64,000 bases of DNA from Azospirillum sp. OGB3 (lineage in GTDB: Bacteria; Pseudomonadota; Alphaproteobacteria; Azospirillales; Azospirillaceae). Below are positions 54,039-62,745 of this stretch, one piece after another. Location: contig NZ_JACHYN010000011.1 in NCBI RefSeq assembly GCF_014192915.1, positions 156,489-220,488 on the forward strand, written 5' to 3'. Made by a program: the position numbers and the translations under genes. Positions within the stretch are counted from its first letter, which is position 1, and the number at the start of each line of letters is the position of its first letter. Below the pieces are notes generated by a model, which saw nothing but the letters and a program-made list of their open reading frames with translations, was not told where the DNA came from and made no database searches.

Positions 54039-54794
54039 ATGGCCGCACGCCGCAAACTGATTGCCGGGAACTGGAAGATGAACGGGCTGAAGGCCGACGG
54101 GCTCGACCTCGCCTCGGACCTCGCCGGACGCCTGACGGGGGCCGGGACGGTCGCCTTTGACATGCTGGTGTGCCCGCCCTTCCCGCTGCTGTTCCCGGTG
54201 GGCGACGCCATCTCCGGCAGCCCGCTGGCGCTGGGCGCGCAGGACTGCCACGCCAAGACCTCCGGCGCGCACACCGGTGACGTCAGCCCGGCCATGCTGA
54301 CCGACGCCGGCTGCCGCTACGTCATCCTCGGCCATTCGGAGCGCCGCGCCGACCACGCCGAATCCGACGCCCAGGTCGCCGCCAAGGCCGCCGCCGCCCA
54401 CAAGGCGGGCCTGATCGCCATCATCTGCGTCGGCGAGACGGAGGCCCAGCGCGACGCCGGGCAGGCGAACAGCGTCGTCGCCACCCAGCTCAAGGGCTCG
54501 ATTCCGGAGGGCGCCACCGCGGCCAACACCGTCATCGCCTACGAGCCGGTCTGGGCCATCGGCACCGGAAAGACCGCCACGCCCGACGACGTCAAGGCGA
54601 TGCACGCCCACATCCGGGCGGAACTGGCCGGCAAGACCGCCGATCCCGACGCGGTGCGCGTCCTCTACGGCGGTTCGGTCAAGCCGGGCAACGCGGCGGA
54701 ACTGATGGCGGTGGAGAATGTGGACGGCGCGCTGGTCGGCGGGGCCGCGCTGAAGGCGGACGATTTCTGGGCGATTGCCACCAGTTGCCGCTAG
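54039..54794 (+). CDS. tpiA: Triosephosphate isomerase
   Basis: Glycolytic TIM-barrel enzyme, 251 residues: N-terminal AGNWKMNG with the catalytic Lys, GHSERR with the catalytic His, and AYEPVWAIGTGK with the catalytic Glu. CCGGAGGACG precedes the ATG; an in-frame upstream extension lacks family match. Divergent from ppiD. Confidence 0.96.
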   Translation: MAARRKLIAGNWKMNGLKADGLDLASDLAGRLTGAGTVAFDMLVCPPFPLLFPVGDAISGSPLALGAQDCHAKTSGAHTGDVSPAMLTDAGCRYVILGHSERRADHAESDAQVAAKAAAAHKAGLIAIICVGETEAQRDAGQANSVVATQLKGSIPEGATAANTVIAYEPVWAIGTGKTATPDDVKAMHAHIRAELAGKTADPDAVRVLYGGSVKPGNAAELMAVENVDGALVGGAALKADDFWAIATSCR

Positions 54795-54828
54795 CATATC
54801 GCGCAGGACCGCGTTAAAAACAGTGGGC

Positions 54829-54864
54829 GCGCGCCACGGGCCCTTGCCAAGGTCCGTGGCGCGC
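54829..54864 (+). terminator. Hairpin between tpiA and secG
   Basis: 11-pair stem GCGCGCCACGG (54829-54839) with CCGTGGCGCGC (54854-54864), 14-base loop. Followed by TGTTGGTTTGG, which is not a clean T run; likely partial termination or an mRNA stabilising structure. Confidence 0.45.
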
Positions 54865-54922
54865 TGTTGGTTTGGGCGGTCCCTGCGGATCGCTCCGGGA
54901 AGGGATCAAGGGAACGGGTTGC

Positions 54923-55255
54923 ATGGAATCGGTGCTTCTGGTCATTCACCTGCTGATCGCCCTGGCGCTCGTCGGGGTCATCCTGATCCAGCGGTCGGAA
55001 GGCGGCGGTCTCGGCATCGGCGGCGGCAATATGGGGGGCATGATGTCCACCCGCGGCACCGCCAATCTGCTGACGCGGACCACCGGCATCCTGGCGGGCT
55101 GCTTCATGGCGACCAGCCTGGTCCTGGCGATCCTGGCGGGCGCGCACAAGGCGCCGACCTCGATCATCGACACGATGCCGGCCCAGCCCGTGGCCCCGGC
55201 GGCACCCGCCCAGCCGGCCGCGCCGGCGCAGCCCGCCCCGCCGGTCGCCCAGTAA
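54923..55255 (+). CDS. secG: Preprotein translocase subunit SecG
   Basis: Small subunit of the Sec translocon. 110 residues: two membrane helices (VLLVIHLLIALALVGVILIQRS and LLTRTTGILAGCFMATSLVLAIL) separated by the Gly-rich GGGLGIGGG loop; a Pro/Ala-rich C-terminal tail is typical of alphaproteobacteria. The start at MESVLL (54923) fits the family. Follows tpiA as in other alphaproteobacteria. Confidence 0.93.
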   Translation: MESVLLVIHLLIALALVGVILIQRSEGGGLGIGGGNMGGMMSTRGTANLLTRTTGILAGCFMATSLVLAILAGAHKAPTSIIDTMPAQPVAPAAPAQPAAPAQPAPPVAQ

Positions 55256-55299
55256 CAGCGGCCCGGCAAACGCGACCCGGCTCCGGCCGGGTCCGACGC

Positions 55300-55333
55300 G
55301 AGGCGGCCTCCCCCGAAGCCGCCTCTTTCTTTT
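55300..55333 (+). terminator. Terminator after secG
   Basis: GAGGCGGC (55300-55307) pairs with GCCGCCTC (55318-55325), then TTTCTTTT. A second hairpin GACCCGG/CCGGGTC (55274-55293) lies just before it. Confidence 0.75.
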
Positions 55334-55414
55334 GAGGATCGTCGATCCGGGCAGCGCCCGGGGGACGGTCCGAACTCGGGGAACGGATCAGGCTCTGAAG
55401 GTCTTCGGACGGAC

Positions 55415-57043
55415 ATGACTCGCTACATCTTCATCACCGGTGGCGTCGTTTCCTCGCTGGGCAAAGGTCTGGCGTCGGCGGCGCTTGGGGCGCTTCTCCA
55501 GGCGCGCGGCTACAAGGTGCGGCTTCGCAAGCTGGACCCGTACCTGAACGTGGACCCCGGCACGATGAGCCCGTACCAGCACGGCGAGGTCTATGTGACC
55601 GACGACGGCGCTGAGACCGACCTCGACCTCGGCCATTATGAGCGCTTCACCGGCGTGGCCGCGCGCCGTGGCGACAACATCACCACGGGCCGCATCTATT
55701 CGACGGTGATCGCCAAGGAGCGCCGAGGCGACTATCTGGGCGCCACCGTGCAGGTGATTCCGCACGTCACCGACCAGATCAAGGACTTCATCCGCGCCGA
55801 CACGACCGATGAGGACTTTATCCTCTGCGAGATCGGCGGCACGGTGGGCGACATCGAGTCGACTCCCTTCCTGGAGGCCATCCGCCAGTTCGGCAACGAG
55901 GTCGGTCCGGAGAACGCGCTGTTCATCCACCTGACCCTGCTGCCCTACATCCCGACGGCCGGTGAGCTGAAGACCAAGCCGACCCAGCATTCCGTGAAGG
56001 AGCTGCTGGGCATGGGCATCCAGGCCAACATCCTGCTCTGCCGCGCCGACCGCCCGATCCCGGACAACGAGCGCCGCAAGATCGCGCTGTTCTGCAACAT
56101 CCGGCCGGAGCGCGTGATCGCCGCCCTGGATGTCGATTCGATCTATCAGGTGCCGGTCAGCTACCACGAGGAAGGCTTCGACACCCAGGTGCTGGCCTAT
56201 TTCGGCCTGCCGACCGAGGGCAAGCCGGACCTGTCGCGCTGGACCAGCATCATGGAGCGCGTGCGCAAGCCGCAGGGCGAGGTGACCATCGCCGTCGTCG
56301 GCAAGTACACCAGCCTGCTTGACAGCTACAAGTCGCTGGCCGAGGCGCTGACCCACGGCGGCATCGCCAACAACGTGAAGGTCAAGCTGGACTGGATCGA
56401 CTCGGAGATCTTCGAGGACGACACCGCCGTCCAGCGGCTGGAGAACGTCCACGGCATCCTGGTGCCGGGCGGCTTCGGCTCGCGCGGCACGGAGGGGAAG
56501 ATCCGCGCCGCCCAATTTGCCCGCGAGCGCAAGGTGCCGTATTTCGGCATCTGCTTCGGCATGCAGATGGCGGTGATCGAATCGGCCCGCAACATGGCCG
56601 GGATCGTCGACGCCGGCTCGACCGAGCTGGGCAAGCCCGGCAACCCGGTGGTCGGCCTGATGACCGAGTGGATGCGCGGCAACAGCCTGGAGAAGCGCAC
56701 CGAGGGCACCGACCTCGGCGGCACCATGCGGCTCGGCACCTACCCGGCGAAGCTGGTCCCCGGCAGCAAGGTCGCCGAGGTCTACGGCACCACCGACATC
56801 ACCGAGCGGCACCGCCACCGCTACGAGGTGAACGTCTATTACAAGGACCGGCTGGAGAAGGTCGGCCTGCTGTTCTCCGGCCTGTCGCCGGACGGCGAGC
56901 TGCCCGAGATCGTCGAGATCCCGGACCATCCCTGGTTCATCGGCGTGCAGTTCCACCCGGAGCTGAAGTCCAAGCCCTTCGACCCGCACCCGCTCTTCAC
57001 CTCCTTCATCAAGGCGGCGATCGAGCAGAGCCGGCTGGTCTGA
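55415..57043 (+). CDS. pyrG: CTP synthase
   Basis: Makes CTP from UTP and glutamine. 542 residues: synthetase domain with TGGVVSSLGKGLASAALG, and C-terminal glutamine amidotransferase with catalytic Cys in FGICFGMQMAVIE and QFHPE. The tpiA-secG-pyrG order is typical for the class. Confidence 0.96.
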   Translation: MTRYIFITGGVVSSLGKGLASAALGALLQARGYKVRLRKLDPYLNVDPGTMSPYQHGEVYVTDDGAETDLDLGHYERFTGVAARRGDNITTGRIYSTVIAKERRGDYLGATVQVIPHVTDQIKDFIRADTTDEDFILCEIGGTVGDIESTPFLEAIRQFGNEVGPENALFIHLTLLPYIPTAGELKTKPTQHSVKELLGMGIQANILLCRADRPIPDNERRKIALFCNIRPERVIAALDVDSIYQVPVSYHEEGFDTQVLAYFGLPTEGKPDLSRWTSIMERVRKPQGEVTIAVVGKYTSLLDSYKSLAEALTHGGIANNVKVKLDWIDSEIFEDDTAVQRLENVHGILVPGGFGSRGTEGKIRAAQFARERKVPYFGICFGMQMAVIESARNMAGIVDAGSTELGKPGNPVVGLMTEWMRGNSLEKRTEGTDLGGTMRLGTYPAKLVPGSKVAEVYGTTDITERHRHRYEVNVYYKDRLEKVGLLFSGLSPDGELPEIVEIPDHPWFIGVQFHPELKSKPFDPHPLFTSFIKAAIEQSRLV

Positions 57044-57053
57044 TGTGACTATA

Positions 57054-57144
57054 CGGGGGAGGGCCTTCCTCCCCCGCGTGTTCCGGTTCCGGGTTTCCCA
57101 TGGGTATAGTGAGAGCGGCGGCCGAGCCAACGGTCGCCGCTTTT
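57054..57144 (+). terminator. Two hairpins after pyrG
   Basis: CGGGGGAGG/CCTCCCCCG (57054-57062 with 57068-57076, nine pairs, no T run) and AGCGGCG/CGCCGCT (57114-57120 with 57135-57141) followed by TTTT. TATAGT at 57105-57110 may be a -10 for the next gene. Confidence 0.5.
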
Positions 57145-57185
57145 GCGTTACGGGCCAGGGAAAAACCAAGGGAAGGGACACAACC

Positions 57186-57884
57186 ATGACCGACATCAGC
57201 ATCCCCGCCGGCGACGGCGGCAGCTTTTCCGCCTATGTAGCCAAGCCGGCGGGCGGCGGACCGGCGCCGGGACTCGTCGTCATCCAGGAAATCTTCGGGG
57301 TCAATCAGGTCATGCGCGACCTGTGCGACGGCTTCGCCGCCCAGGGCTGGCTGGCTGTCTGCCCGGACCTGTTCTGGCGGCAGGAGCCGGGCGTCCAGAT
57401 CACCGACAAGACCCAGGAGGAGTGGAACCGCGCCTTCGCCCTGATGAACGGCATGGACCAGGACAAGGCGGTGGACGACCTCAAGGCCACGCTCGCGTGG
57501 CTGCGCCAGAGCCCGGATTGCACCGGCAAGGCCGGGTCGGTCGGCTACTGCCTGGGCGGCCGGCTCGCCTTCATGATGGCAGCGCGCTCCGACTCCGACG
57601 CCAACGTCAGCTATTACGGCGTCGGGCTGGATGGTCTGGCCGGCGAGGCGGTGAGCATCACCAAGCCGCTGCTGATGCACATCGCCGAGAAGGACCAGTT
57701 CGTCCCGGCGGAGGCGCGGGAGACGATCCTGGCCGCGGTGAGGGGCAACCCGAACGTCACCGCCCACGTCTACCCCGGCGTCGATCACGCCTTCGCCCGC
57801 GCCGGCGGCGCCCATTTCGACGCCGAGGCGGCGGAGCTTGCCAACGGACGCACGGCAGCCTTCTTCAAGCAGCATCTGGGTTGA
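57186..57884 (+). CDS. Dienelactone hydrolase family protein (cytosolic)
   Basis: 232 residues, compact alpha/beta hydrolase of the dienelactone hydrolase family. Glu35 in VVIQEIFGVN, nucleophile Cys122 in VGYCLGGR, and His in GVDHAFARAG are the catalytic positions. No signal sequence, unlike the homologue at 13870. It lies between pyrG and kdsA, which are adjacent or nearly so in related genomes. AAGGGAAGGGACAC precedes the start. Substrate unknown. Confidence 0.88.
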   Translation: MTDISIPAGDGGSFSAYVAKPAGGGPAPGLVVIQEIFGVNQVMRDLCDGFAAQGWLAVCPDLFWRQEPGVQITDKTQEEWNRAFALMNGMDQDKAVDDLKATLAWLRQSPDCTGKAGSVGYCLGGRLAFMMAARSDSDANVSYYGVGLDGLAGEAVSITKPLLMHIAEKDQFVPAEARETILAAVRGNPNVTAHVYPGVDHAFARAGGAHFDAEAAELANGRTAAFFKQHLG

Positions 57885-57934
57885 CGCCATTCCGGTTGAC
57901 CGGGATCGCCGATATCTGGGAAGGAATGGGCAGC

Positions 57935-57976
57935 GCGAGGGGACCTTCGGCATGCGTCCCCTCGCATTGCTTTTTT
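57935..57976 (+). terminator. Hairpin before kdsA
   Basis: Ten-pair stem GCGAGGGGAC (57935-57944) with GTCCCCTCGC (57956-57965), then ATTGC and six T. kdsA starts 13 bases after the T run, so either kdsA is served by read-through or this is a leader structure. Confidence 0.6.
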
Positions 57977-57988
57977 GGAGAGCACGGG

Positions 57989-58816
57989 ATGACCACCGCC
58001 AAGACCGTCCAGATCGGCACCCTGACCATCGCCAACGACCGGCCCTTCACCCTGATCGCCGGCCCGTGCCAGATGGAAAGCCGCGACCACGCGCTGGAGA
58101 CGGCGGCGGCGCTGGTGGAGATGACCGGCGCGCTGGGCATCGGGCTGATCTACAAGTCGTCCTTCGACAAGGCCAACCGCACCTCCATCAGCACGGCGCG
58201 CGGCCTCGGCATGGACAAGGCGCTGCCGATCTTTGCCGAGATCAAGGAGCGGTTCGGCTGCCCGGTGATCACCGACGTGCACGAAGCCGACCAGTGCGCC
58301 GCGGTGGCCGAGGTGATGGACGTCCTCCAGATCCCCGCCTTCCTGTGCCGCCAGACCGACCTGCTGATCGCCGCTGCCAAGACGGGCCGGGCGGTCAACG
58401 TCAAGAAGGGCCAGTTCCTCGCCCCCTGGGACATGAAGAACGTCGCGGCCAAGCTGGTGGCGTCGGGGAACGACAAGGTGCTGCTGTGCGAGCGCGGCGC
58501 CAGCTTCGGCTACAACACGCTGGTGTCGGACATGCGGTCCCTGCCGATCATGGCGGAAACCGGCTTCCCGGTGGTGTTCGACGCCACCCATTCCGTGCAG
58601 CAGCCGGGCGGACAGGGGACCACCTCCGGCGGCCAGCGCGAGTTCGTTCCGGTGCTGGCGCGCGCCGCCATCGCCGTGGGCGTCGCCGCCGTCTTCATGG
58701 AGACCCACGAGAATCCGGACTGCGCCCCCAGCGATGGACCGAACATGGTCCCGTTGAAAGAGATGCCGGCCCTGCTGGCGCGGCTCCAGGCCTTCGATCG
58801 GCTTGCAAAGGGCTGA
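57989..58816 (+). CDS. kdsA: 3-deoxy-8-phosphooctulonate synthase
   Basis: Makes KDO-8-phosphate for the inner core of lipopolysaccharide. 275 residues of the DAHP-synthase-like barrel: LIAGPCQMESRDHALE, YKSSFDKANRTS, ITDVHEADQC, and FDATHSVQQPGGQGTTSGGQRE. GGAG lies eight bases before the ATG. In related genomes eno follows nearby; here a ComEA-like gene and the pqq operon intervene. Confidence 0.96.
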   Translation: MTTAKTVQIGTLTIANDRPFTLIAGPCQMESRDHALETAAALVEMTGALGIGLIYKSSFDKANRTSISTARGLGMDKALPIFAEIKERFGCPVITDVHEADQCAAVAEVMDVLQIPAFLCRQTDLLIAAAKTGRAVNVKKGQFLAPWDMKNVAAKLVASGNDKVLLCERGASFGYNTLVSDMRSLPIMAETGFPVVFDATHSVQQPGGQGTTSGGQREFVPVLARAAIAVGVAAVFMETHENPDCAPSDGPNMVPLKEMPALLARLQAFDRLAKG

Positions 58817-58922
58817 CGAAAGGACAGGTTCGGGAACGGCGCGCCGGCCGCGGCGTTGCCTTGGCACCGCGGGCGCCGCGCTTATGGTGGAGCGCCCGCG
58901 GAATGAGCCATGGAGCAACGCC

Positions 58923-59366
58923 ATGAAGCCGATCCGCCTGTGCGCCATCGCCGCCATCGCCAGTGTTGGCGCAATGATCGCCGTTCCCGCTTTTGCGCAA
59001 TCGACCGCGCCGTCCGCAACGCCTTCCACCACGCCCATGCCGCAGGCCAAGCCGGCCATGCCGCCGGGCCACAGCGGCACCACCACCGCGCCGCCGATGG
59101 GCAGCGGGTCCTCCTCTTCCACGGGGACGGCGAAAGCAAAGGTCATCGACCTCAACACCGCCGGCAAGGATGAGCTTCAGACCCTGCCGGGCATCGGCGA
59201 GGCACGGTCCGAGGCCATCGTGAAGAACCGCCCCTACCGGTCCAAGGACGAGCTGGTCAGCAAGAAGATCGTCCCGCAGAACGTCTACGACGACATCAAG
59301 GGCCGGATCGCCGCGGTCGGCGGCTCCAAGACCAGCGCCTCGGCGGCAACCGCCCCGAAGAAATGA
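58923..59366 (+). CDS. Secreted ComEA-like helix-hairpin-helix protein
   Basis: 147 residues: signal peptide (IAAIASVGAMIAVPAFAQ), a low-complexity Ser/Thr/Pro/Gly linker (about 27-70), and a helix-hairpin-helix domain (IDLNTAGKDELQTLPGIGEARSEAIVKNRPYRSKDELV). This is the ComEA DNA-binding module. It probably binds DNA in the periplasm, and may work with ComEC at 39683 (inference). A repeat element follows. Confidence 0.85.
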   Translation: MKPIRLCAIAAIASVGAMIAVPAFAQSTAPSATPSTTPMPQAKPAMPPGHSGTTTAPPMGSGSSSSTGTAKAKVIDLNTAGKDELQTLPGIGEARSEAIVKNRPYRSKDELVSKKIVPQNVYDDIKGRIAAVGGSKTSASAATAPKK

Positions 59367-59373
59367 GACAATT

Positions 59374-59551
59374 CCCTCTCCCCTCCGCTCACGAGCAAAC
59401 GAAGTTTGCGCTGACGCGACAGGCGGACCTTTGGTCCGCCGAAAGCGGGGAGAGGGTTAGGGTGAGGGGGATGTGCGTGTGCCGGACGTACCGGTAATGC
59501 AGGACCCCCTCACCGGCCCTTCGGGCCACCCTCTCCCGGGAGGGGAGAGGG
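59374..59551. repeat. Compound palindromic intergenic element (REP-like)
   Basis: Nested inverted repeats between two convergent genes: CCCTCTCCCC (59374-59383) against GGGGAGAGGG (59448-59457), enclosing GCAAAC-GAA-GTTTGC (59395-59409) and GGCGGACC-TTT-GGTCCGCC (59422-59440); then GGTTAGGGTGAGGGGG (59456-59471) against CCCCCTCACC (59505-59514), with GGCCC-TTC-GGGCC (59515-59527) and CCCTCTCCC-GGGAG-GGGAGAGGG (59529-59551). Such CCCTCACC/GGGAGAGGG elements recur between genes in many proteobacteria. Role here may include termination from both sides. Confidence 0.7.
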
Positions 59552-59572
59552 CTATGGTTCTGTGGCCCGCCC

Positions 59573-60679
59573 CTACAGGCTGAAGCTCCGGTAGGTGATC
59601 GGCGCCTCGGCCGTGCCGCCGTCTTCTGCGGCTATCTCGGCGAGCAGACCATGATGCTCCGACAGGTCGCACACCGGGTCGGTGTTGTCGGCGTTTCCGG
59701 TCAGGGCCAGCGCCTGGCAACGGCAGCCGCCCCAGTCGATCTCCTTCTGGTCGCAGCTCCGGCAGGGTTGTGGCATCCAGTCGGTGCCGCGGTAGCGCTG
59801 GAACGCGGCGGAGTTGGCCCAGATATCGGCCAACGGGCGCTCCGTCACCCGGTCGAATGTCATGCCGGGAATCGTCTCGGCAGCGTGGCAGGGCAGAACC
59901 GAGCCGCTGGGCGTCACGTTCAGGAACTTGCGGCCCCAGCCGCCCATGCAGGCCTTGGGGCGCTTGGCGTAGTAATCGGGCACCACGTAGTCGACGACCA
60001 GCTGGCCCTTCAGCTCCGGCAGGCGGGCGCGCACCCGCTCGTCCATATGGACCAACTGCTCGCGGGTCGGCATCAGGGCGGCGCGGTTCTTCAGCGCCCA
60101 GCCGTAATATTGGACGTTGGCGATCTCGATCCGGCCCGCCTTCAGCTCCAGCGCCATGTCGATGAAGTCGTCGACGCGGTCGATGTTGTGGCGCTGCACG
60201 ATGGCGTTGACGGTCAGCGCCATGCCAACGTCGGTGACCGCGCGCGCCACCTCCAGCTTCTTCGCCTGGCCGCCGGGGAAGCCGCTGATCAGTTCGGCCT
60301 TGGCCGGCTGGGTGTCCTGGAAGCCGATCTGCACATGCTGAAGCCCGGCGTTGCGCAACCGCTCCAGCCGCGCCCGGTCGAGCAGAACCGCCGAGGTGAT
60401 GAGGTTGGCGTAGAGCCCGGCCGCGGTGGCGTGGGCGATCAGCGCCTCCAGGTCCTTGCGCGCTGTCGGCTCGCCGCCGGAGAAATGCACCTGGATGATG
60501 CCGAGGTCCGCCGCCTCGTCGAGCACGCGGCACCAGGCGGCGGTGTCCAGCTCCCGGCTGGCCGGGTCGAGGGCCAGCGGATTGGAACAGTAAGCGCAGC
60601 GCAGCGGGCAGCGGTGCGTCAGTTCCGCCAGCAGGGCCAGCGGCGGTTCGAGTCCGATCGTGGCGCCACAGAAGGTCAT
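59573..60679 (-). CDS. pqqE: PQQ synthesis radical SAM enzyme PqqE
   Basis: Joins the Glu and Tyr side chains of PqqA by a carbon-carbon bond. 368 residues: radical-SAM cluster motif with Cys24, Cys28 and Cys31 (THRCPLRCAYCSNP), FSGGEPTARKD, and a C-terminal SPASM part with many Cys (KACMGGWGRKFLNV; LPCHAA; CRSCDQKEIDWGGCRC). Overlaps pqqD as ATGA. Confidence 0.95.
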   Translation of the reverse strand: MTFCGATIGLEPPLALLAELTHRCPLRCAYCSNPLALDPASRELDTAAWCRVLDEAADLGIIQVHFSGGEPTARKDLEALIAHATAAGLYANLITSAVLLDRARLERLRNAGLQHVQIGFQDTQPAKAELISGFPGGQAKKLEVARAVTDVGMALTVNAIVQRHNIDRVDDFIDMALELKAGRIEIANVQYYGWALKNRAALMPTREQLVHMDERVRARLPELKGQLVVDYVVPDYYAKRPKACMGGWGRKFLNVTPSGSVLPCHAAETIPGMTFDRVTERPLADIWANSAAFQRYRGTDWMPQPCRSCDQKEIDWGGCRCQALALTGNADNTDPVCDLSEHHGLLAEIAAEDGGTAEAPITYRSFSL

Positions 60680-60978
60680 CGGGTCAGGAACCCTTTCGCA
60701 ATCATGTCGCCCAACAGTTCCAACACGTCTGCGGCGATCTCGTCCCGCGGCGCGTCGAATTGCGCGGCCAGCGCCCCGATGGCCATGCCCACCGTGACCG
60801 GAGGCTGGTCCGTCTGAGGCTGGGCGGTGACGGCCCGCACCACCTCCAGCGCCACCTCGTCCAGGATCAGCACGCGCTCCGGCCCCAGAAGCTGCCAGTG
60901 GCCGCGCACCCGGTCCTGGCGGAGCATGACGCCGGGGGCCAGCCGGACCCGGTCCTCCTCGGTCACGCCGTCCGTCAT
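60676..60978 (-). CDS. pqqD: PQQ synthesis chaperone PqqD
   Basis: 100 residues, a winged-helix RiPP recognition element that holds PqqA for PqqE. RVRLAPGVMLRQDRVRGHWQLLGPERVLILDEVALEVV is the family core. The ATG at 60978 overlaps the pqqC stop; an in-frame extension further upstream lies inside pqqC. Confidence 0.93.
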   Translation of the reverse strand: MTDGVTEEDRVRLAPGVMLRQDRVRGHWQLLGPERVLILDEVALEVVRAVTAQPQTDQPPVTVGMAIGALAAQFDAPRDEIAADVLELLGDMIAKGFLTR

Positions 60979-61751
60979 CGCCGGTAGACCGTTGGTTCCA
61001 TGTCGTCCGGCACGAAGGCGCCGGGCGGGATCAGGCCGGGAGACACATAGGCGTGGTGCAGCGCGTCGAGCTGCGCCCACAGCAGCTCCGCCTTGTGGCG
61101 CAGGGCGGCGATCACCTGCTGCTGCTGCTCCGGTGTCCGGGCGTTGTCGAGCACGTAGTCGAGCCCGAACTCGACGTCGCGCGGCGCCTCGTCCAGCCGC
61201 TTGCGGAAGTAGGACAGGGTGGCGTCGTTGGCGAAGGCGTAATAGGCCTCGAACCCGGCGATGCGCTCGCGGTGGATGGCCGGGGCGAACAGCTCGGTCA
61301 GGGACGAGGCGACGGCCTCCAGCGTCGATTTGCCCGACACGAAATTGACGTAGGAATCGACGGCGTAGCGGGTGGCCGGCAGGATACCCTTCAGCGAGGT
61401 GACATAGTCGCGGTCCAGACCCAGCCCGTCGGTCAGGCGCAGCCAGCGCCCGATCCCGCCGACCTTGCCCTCCTCGCGCTCCCGGCTCTCGCCGAAACCG
61501 TCATGGTCGAGCACACGCTGGATCCAGATGCGGCGCAGGGCCGGATCGTCCATCCGCGCCATCAGGGCCAGATCCTTCTTCGGTATGCAGACCTGATAGT
61601 AGAAGCGGTTCAGCGCCCAGGCCTGGACCTGCCCGCGCTTCAGCTTCCCGCCGTGCAGCAGTTTGTGGAAGGGGTGGAGGTCGTGGTACTGGCGCTCGCC
61701 GATGGCGCGCAGCTCGCGTTCCAGGTCCTCGCGCGACAGCGCTGACGTCAT
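60975..61751 (-). CDS. pqqC: Pyrroloquinoline-quinone synthase PqqC
   Basis: Catalyses the last ring closure and oxidation to PQQ without a cofactor. 258 residues of the heme-oxygenase-like fold: RYHDLHPFH-like QYHDLHPFHKLLHGG, NRFYYQVCIPKKDLALMAR, and FANDATLSYFRKRLDEAPRDVEFGLDYVL. Overlaps pqqB and pqqD by ATGA. Confidence 0.95.
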   Translation of the reverse strand: MTSALSREDLERELRAIGERQYHDLHPFHKLLHGGKLKRGQVQAWALNRFYYQVCIPKKDLALMARMDDPALRRIWIQRVLDHDGFGESREREEGKVGGIGRWLRLTDGLGLDRDYVTSLKGILPATRYAVDSYVNFVSGKSTLEAVASSLTELFAPAIHRERIAGFEAYYAFANDATLSYFRKRLDEAPRDVEFGLDYVLDNARTPEQQQQVIAALRHKAELLWAQLDALHHAYVSPGLIPPGAFVPDDMEPTVYRR

Positions 61752-62677
61752 AGCGTGAACTCCATCCCGTCGTGGGCGATCTCCCAACCTTCGGCGGTGG
61801 CGGCGGCCCGTTCGGGCGAGTCGTCCAGCAGCGCCGGGTTGGTGTTGTTGATGTGGACGAAGACCTTGCGCCGCACGCCCAGCCCCGCGAAGGCGGCGAT
61901 GGAGCCGTCCGGGCCGGACATCGCCATGTGGCCCATGCGCTGGCCGGTCTTGCTGCCGGTGCCGGCGCGGATCATCTCGTCGTCGGTCCAGGTGGTACCG
62001 TCGAACAGCACCAGCGGCGCCCCGCGCAGCCGGTCGGCCAGCCAGCCCGGCATGGCCGAACAGCCGGGGATGTAGAAGAACTCCCCGTCGCCGTTGCGGT
62101 CGCGGATGCGCAGGGCCACCGTGTCCTCCGCCACCGAGCCGAAGCCGGCGGCGGACGGGTCCTCCAGATAGAGCGCGACCTTGCCGGGCACGGCGAAGGC
62201 TTCGATCTCGAAGGGGAAGGGGGTGCCGGCGGCGTCGGCTGGAACCCAGGGCCGGTCCAGCGCCATGACGCGGCGCGGCGCGAGCTCCGGGTTGACCACG
62301 CGGAAGACGGCGTTCGCCTCCAGCACGCGGTGCACCCGGTCGGTGGCGTAGACGGCCAGCGGCTGGGATTCGCGCAGCGTCAGCAGGCCCGCCACATGGT
62401 CGATGTCGGCGTTGGTCAGCACCGCCGCGGCGATGGGGCTGTGGCGTACGGCGGTCTGCGGGTGCAGCGCCGGGTTGGCGAGGATCTGCTGGCCGATGTC
62501 CGGCGAGGCGTTCAGCAGCAGCCAGCGCCCGTCGCCGCCGCTGACGGCGAGCGACGACTGGGTGCGCGGGCGGGCCGCCGGGTCACCGGAGCGGGCGCGG
62601 CGGCAGCCCGCGCAGTTGCAGTTCCACTGGGGAAAACCGCCGCCCGCGGCGGAGCCAAGGACGAGGATCGTCAGCAT
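61748..62677 (-). CDS. pqqB: PQQ synthesis protein PqqB
   Basis: Metallo-beta-lactamase-fold protein acting as a hydroxylase of the Glu-Tyr intermediate in recent models. 309 residues: GSAAGGGFPQWNCNCAGCRRARSGD at the start, with the Cys cluster, and TNADIDHVAGLLTLRE as the metal-binding region. Spaced 68 bases from pqqA. Confidence 0.95.
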   Translation of the reverse strand: MLTILVLGSAAGGGFPQWNCNCAGCRRARSGDPAARPRTQSSLAVSGGDGRWLLLNASPDIGQQILANPALHPQTAVRHSPIAAAVLTNADIDHVAGLLTLRESQPLAVYATDRVHRVLEANAVFRVVNPELAPRRVMALDRPWVPADAAGTPFPFEIEAFAVPGKVALYLEDPSAAGFGSVAEDTVALRIRDRNGDGEFFYIPGCSAMPGWLADRLRGAPLVLFDGTTWTDDEMIRAGTGSKTGQRMGHMAMSGPDGSIAAFAGLGVRRKVFVHINNTNPALLDDSPERAAATAEGWEIAHDGMEFTL

Positions 62678-62745
62678 GGGGTGCCTTCCCTAATCAGGCG
62701 GCCCGAATCAGGCGGCGGTCGTCACGCATGGGAACCGGCCGGCGC

